64,000 nucleotides of DNA from Myroides sp. 1354 (GTDB lineage Bacteria > Bacteroidota > Bacteroidia > Flavobacteriales > Flavobacteriaceae). Both the position numbers and the translations under genes were made by a program. Numbering within the stretch: position 1 is the stretch's first letter; the number at the start of each line of letters is the position of its first letter. Of this stretch, positions 61,108 through 64,000 are shown in pieces. The DNA lies in contig NZ_JACAGN010000007.1 of assembly GCF_030324495.1 (NCBI RefSeq), positions 142,761 through 206,760 of the forward strand, given 5' to 3'. The notes beneath the pieces were generated by a model. That model was not told the origin of the DNA, searched no databases, and saw only the letters and a program-made list of their open reading frames with translations.

Positions 61108-62858
61108 AAAAATTAAATTCTATATCCTTACGCAAAACCTTAGCATACGCCAAACCTTATCAAAGTAGATTTCGTTGGGTGGTATTCTTTGCTATTGCAC
61201 TATCCATCTTTGCCGCGGCCCGTCCGTATATGGTCAAAGAAACCGTAAATAGTTACGTACAACCCCAAGATCAAAATGGTTTATTACTCTATGTAGGTCT
61301 AATGGGAATTGTACTCTTTCTGGAGGTGATGTTTCAATTTCTATTTACCTATTGGGCAAGTTGGTTGGGACAAGATATCGTCAAAGATATTCGCGAACAA
61401 CTATTCAAAAAGATCATTTCTTTTCGCATGCGTTATTTCGACAATGAACCTGTTGGTAAATTAGTCACCCGTTCAGTATCAGATATCGAATCAATTGCCA
61501 GTATCTTTAGTCAAGGATTATTTATGATTGTCAGTGACTTATTGAAAATGGTGGTTGTTTTAGGGATTATGTTCTACATGAACTGGAAACTCAGTTGTAT
61601 TGTTTTATTGGCCATGCCTATTTTACTATATGCCACACGTATCTTCCAAATTAAAATGAAAGATGCGTTCCAAGAGGTGCGTACACAAATTGCCAACCTC
61701 AACACCTTTGTACAAGAACGCATTTCAGGAATGAAGATTGTTCAACTCTTCACACGTGAGGAAATTGAATATGAAAAGTTCAAAGAGATTAACGAAAAAC
61801 ACAACCAAGCTTGGCTAAAGAATATCTTATATAACTCCATCTTTTTCCCTATTGCGGATATTGTCTCCTCTTTAACATTGGGACTAGTTATTTGGTATGG
61901 AGGTATGTCTATTGTACAAGGAGATAACTTGACAACTTTTGGAGATTTATTTGCCTACACCATGTTAATCAGTATGTTATTCAACCCTTTGCGTCAAATT
62001 GCGGATAAATTTAATGTGATGCAAATGGGAATCATTGCTGCAGAACGCGTATTTGAAGTATTAGAAATGGATGAAACCATTGAAAATAACGGTAGGATTC
62101 AAGCGCCTGCATTCAAAGGCGATATTTCACTTCAAAAGGTTCATTTCAGTTATATCCCTGGTGTTGAAGTATTAAAGGGAATTGATTTAGAAATAAAAGC
62201 TGGACAAACTGTTGCGATTGTAGGATCATCAGGTGCAGGAAAATCAACGATTATCAATTTATTGAATCGCTTTTACGATATTAATGCAGGAACAATCAAA
62301 ATTGACCATGTAGATATTCACGATTTTGAATTAGCTTCGTTGCGCAAACAAATTGCCATTGTTTTACAAGATGTTTTCTTATTTAGCGATAGCATTATGA
62401 ATAATATCACCCTTCACAACCCTGATATTACGAGAGAATTTGTCATTGAATCGGCTAAGAAAATAGGCATACATGACTTCATTGTAAATCTGCCAGGTGG
62501 TTATGATTATGACGTAAAAGAACGAGGGGTAATGCTCTCATCAGGACAACGACAATTAATCGCCTTTTTACGCGCTTATGTAAGTAGACCGAGCATCTTA
62601 ATTCTGGATGAAGCTACTTCTTCAATTGACTCTCACTCGGAAGAATTACTACAAAAGGCAACCGATTACTTAACACACAATCAAACCTCTATCATTATCG
62701 CACACCGCTTAGCTACGATTGTAAATGCAGATGTGATTATCGTCATGGATAAAGGAAAAATTGTAGAAAAAGGAACGCATCAAGAGTTATTAACTTATGA
62801 TAACGGATACTATAGAAACCTATATGAATCTCAGTTTAAAGTGGTAGAATCCGCTTAA
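61104..62858 (+). CDS. ABC exporter, fused permease-ATPase (MsbA-like)
   Basis: The 584-residue half-transporter has six N-terminal helices, then an ATPase with Walker A GSSGAGKST, Q-loop LQDVFLFS, signature LSSGQRQLIAFLRA and Walker B SILILDEATSSID. The signature has Phe-Leu in place of the usual Ala-Arg after Ile-Ala. Substrates of this group range from lipids to drugs. It is coupled to truA, a common arrangement in flavobacteria as I recall. Confidence 0.93.
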   Translation: MKKLNSISLRKTLAYAKPYQSRFRWVVFFAIALSIFAAARPYMVKETVNSYVQPQDQNGLLLYVGLMGIVLFLEVMFQFLFTYWASWLGQDIVKDIREQLFKKIISFRMRYFDNEPVGKLVTRSVSDIESIASIFSQGLFMIVSDLLKMVVVLGIMFYMNWKLSCIVLLAMPILLYATRIFQIKMKDAFQEVRTQIANLNTFVQERISGMKIVQLFTREEIEYEKFKEINEKHNQAWLKNILYNSIFFPIADIVSSLTLGLVIWYGGMSIVQGDNLTTFGDLFAYTMLISMLFNPLRQIADKFNVMQMGIIAAERVFEVLEMDETIENNGRIQAPAFKGDISLQKVHFSYIPGVEVLKGIDLEIKAGQTVAIVGSSGAGKSTIINLLNRFYDINAGTIKIDHVDIHDFELASLRKQIAIVLQDVFLFSDSIMNNITLHNPDITREFVIESAKKIGIHDFIVNLPGGYDYDVKERGVMLSSGQRQLIAFLRAYVSRPSILILDEATSSIDSHSEELLQKATDYLTHNQTSIIIAHRLATIVNADVIIVMDKGKIVEKGTHQELLTYDNGYYRNLYESQFKVVESA

Positions 62859-62882
62859 ATTAAGCTATTCGTTTCTACTATT

Positions 62883-62923
62883 AAAATCCTACAACAAGAT
62901 AAGTCTTGCTGTAGGATTTTTTT
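62883..62923. terminator. Terminator between the ABC exporter and the RHS gene
   Basis: AAATCCTACAACAAGA / TCTTGCTGTAGGATTT stem with one mismatch and a T-run; A/T-rich on both sides, so probably bidirectional. Confidence 0.88.
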
Positions 62924-62974
62924 CTCATCAATAATAACAATAAAATTCTTTGAGAAGTTCATTTATAATTTGTT

Positions 62975-64000
62975 TTACACGCTCGCTCTTCTCGGAAATG
63001 AAGCACAGCAAGCTAAAAATACATCTGGATATTGTCTTGGCAATCCCCTTAATAGCTCCCTAAGATTCACATATTCAATTGGTGAACTAATTGCAAAAAA
63101 GGTGTGAGGAAAATTGCGTGCTATTAAATCTTGATACAAATTTATTGAATCATCTAAGGTCTGATTAGGTAAAATAGGCCCTGATATCCTCAAATTAGGA
63201 ACTTCTGTACCTGCGTTATAAGTTGTTGAATTAAAATTATTTGGTCCTCCATCAAGATAGTTCATAACTTGTCTGCTCCTTAAGTTTGTATTTAGAGGAG
63301 TTAGAAGTGTAATATTTCTATCGGTAGTAAAAGTTCCTCCACTTCGAGCACCATGCGCAGTGATAAATAGACTATTTTCCCCTAAAGGATTATTAGTTCT
63401 TATATAAGTACCTCTGAATTCTTTCCCTCCATCAAGTAGATAATCAACATCTTCTCTCTGCTTTGCTAGCACTGGAAGTGCTGGATTTTCTAGAAGATCT
63501 CCTCTACGAAAATCTTGAGGCGAATCATCTACAAAGAGAGGATTTTCCATAATTCGCATTCGATTTCTTGTTGAATTTATAGCTGTTGGCCTTTTCTTAT
63601 ATCCTACACTTCCCGTTACTGCGCCTGCAATTCCCAATCCCAGCGAAGCCCAGCCTAAATTAGCCGATAATTCTGGATTTATATCTCCTATAACAATACT
63701 CGTGACTCCCGTTATTTCTGCAGTCACGCTGAGGGCTAAAGCAACACCAGCGGCAACCGCTCCCATGGCGGCCACAGAAGCTCCAAAAGTGGCAATAGAA
63801 GTGACAATTCCTACCAATCCCAATATGATTCCCCCTGTTGCTCCTCCATATCGACCGATGGCCATACTAGCCACGCCTCCAGTGACATAGTGTCCCGTCG
63901 GATCAATTAAGTTGATTGGATCCCCCACACAGTAGGCGTAAGCATTGATTCCACCCGCTCCAAAGGGACTCATCGTATCAGGACAGGTAAAGCGCATCAA
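62975..64000 (-). CDS. RHS polymorphic toxin, C-terminal end
   Basis: The frame is open at base 64,000, so the gene begins outside the window and 342 residues are visible. The RHS core end NAYAYCVGDPINLIDPTGHYV (residues 19-39) marks the junction to the variable tip. The tip begins with a Gly/Ala-rich hydrophobic segment (residues 40-130). A soluble domain follows, with SLFITAHGARSGGTF and, near the C-terminus, DVFLACCASFPRR. An AHG...xACC pattern is typical of caspase-like/CHAT cysteine peptidases, so the tip may be a peptidase effector; this is an inference from two motifs. No immunity gene lies downstream before the converging exporter gene. Confidence 0.85.
   Translation of the reverse strand: MMRFTCPDTMSPFGAGGINAYAYCVGDPINLIDPTGHYVTGGVASMAIGRYGGATGGIILGLVGIVTSIATFGASVAAMGAVAAGVALALSVTAEITGVTSIVIGDINPELSANLGWASLGLGIAGAVTGSVGYKKRPTAINSTRNRMRIMENPLFVDDSPQDFRRGDLLENPALPVLAKQREDVDYLLDGGKEFRGTYIRTNNPLGENSLFITAHGARSGGTFTTDRNITLLTPLNTNLRSRQVMNYLDGGPNNFNSTTYNAGTEVPNLRISGPILPNQTLDDSINLYQDLIARNFPHTFFAISSPIEYVNLRELLRGLPRQYPDVFLACCASFPRRASV

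Overview
The window looks like a chromosome segment of a low-GC flavobacterium (Bacteroidota). The evidence is the A/T-rich code, -7 boxes of the TAnnTTTG type, little use of Shine-Dalgarno sites, a Rho factor with a long Q/N-rich N-terminal extension, a DUF4293 protein, a TonB-dependent receptor and IntDOT-like and Bacteroides-type mobilization genes. A Myroides-like genus is my guess; nothing here proves it.

1-8,000: the end of gcvP, then a leftward operon that looks like a complete thiazole/oxazole-modified peptide (TOMM) cluster. In transcription order it holds a 39-residue precursor missed by ordinary ORF calling (7,880-7,999, core ACCSCCCCC), a ThiF-like C protein with two CxxC pairs, a YcaO protein ending in PxPxP, a TPR-like envelope protein, a SagB-type dehydrogenase, an M50-type membrane protease with a PqqD/RRE-like N-terminus, and a TonB-dependent outer-membrane protein. 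A strong hairpin separates the precursor from the enzymes. No ABC exporter is present.

About 8,600-30,160: an integrated mobilizable element full of defence genes. It has an IntDOT-like integrase lacking the first catalytic arginine, McrBC, two HTH_17 regulators, a DUF6922/AbiEii pair, a DUF3408 protein, an inverted-repeat-rich oriT candidate, MobA/MobB, and a type I restriction-modification locus. In that locus hsdM, a DUF3800 gene and an unknown gene precede an invertible hsdS shufflon (one expressed and three silent cassettes, with its own tyrosine recombinase), and hsdR follows. No transfer (tra) genes are visible, so transfer would need a helper. Both ends carry a pair of GTTAC boxes spaced 11 bp apart.

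30,200-48,100: mostly housekeeping genes. These are a small membrane protein, AraC plus MFS and DMT transporters, a flippase with a GT2 glycosyltransferase, an MlaEF-like ABC pair, pirin, an M3 peptidase, SecA, DUF2795, a PduO-type adenosyltransferase, a LolD-like ATPase and a truncated methyltransferase-like protein.

48,200-55,350: a lineage-specific stretch of small secreted proteins and lipoproteins. It contains two paralogues with near-identical 5' regions but diverged mature parts, a shared ACCAATT leader motif, dispersed repeats and two tandem tRNA-Arg genes.

55,350-64,000: rho, DUF4293, an MJ0936-type phosphodiesterase, an M64 peptidase, truA, an ABC exporter, and the C-terminal end of an RHS polymorphic toxin whose tip carries an AHG...ACC pattern suggesting a His/Cys peptidase-like fold.
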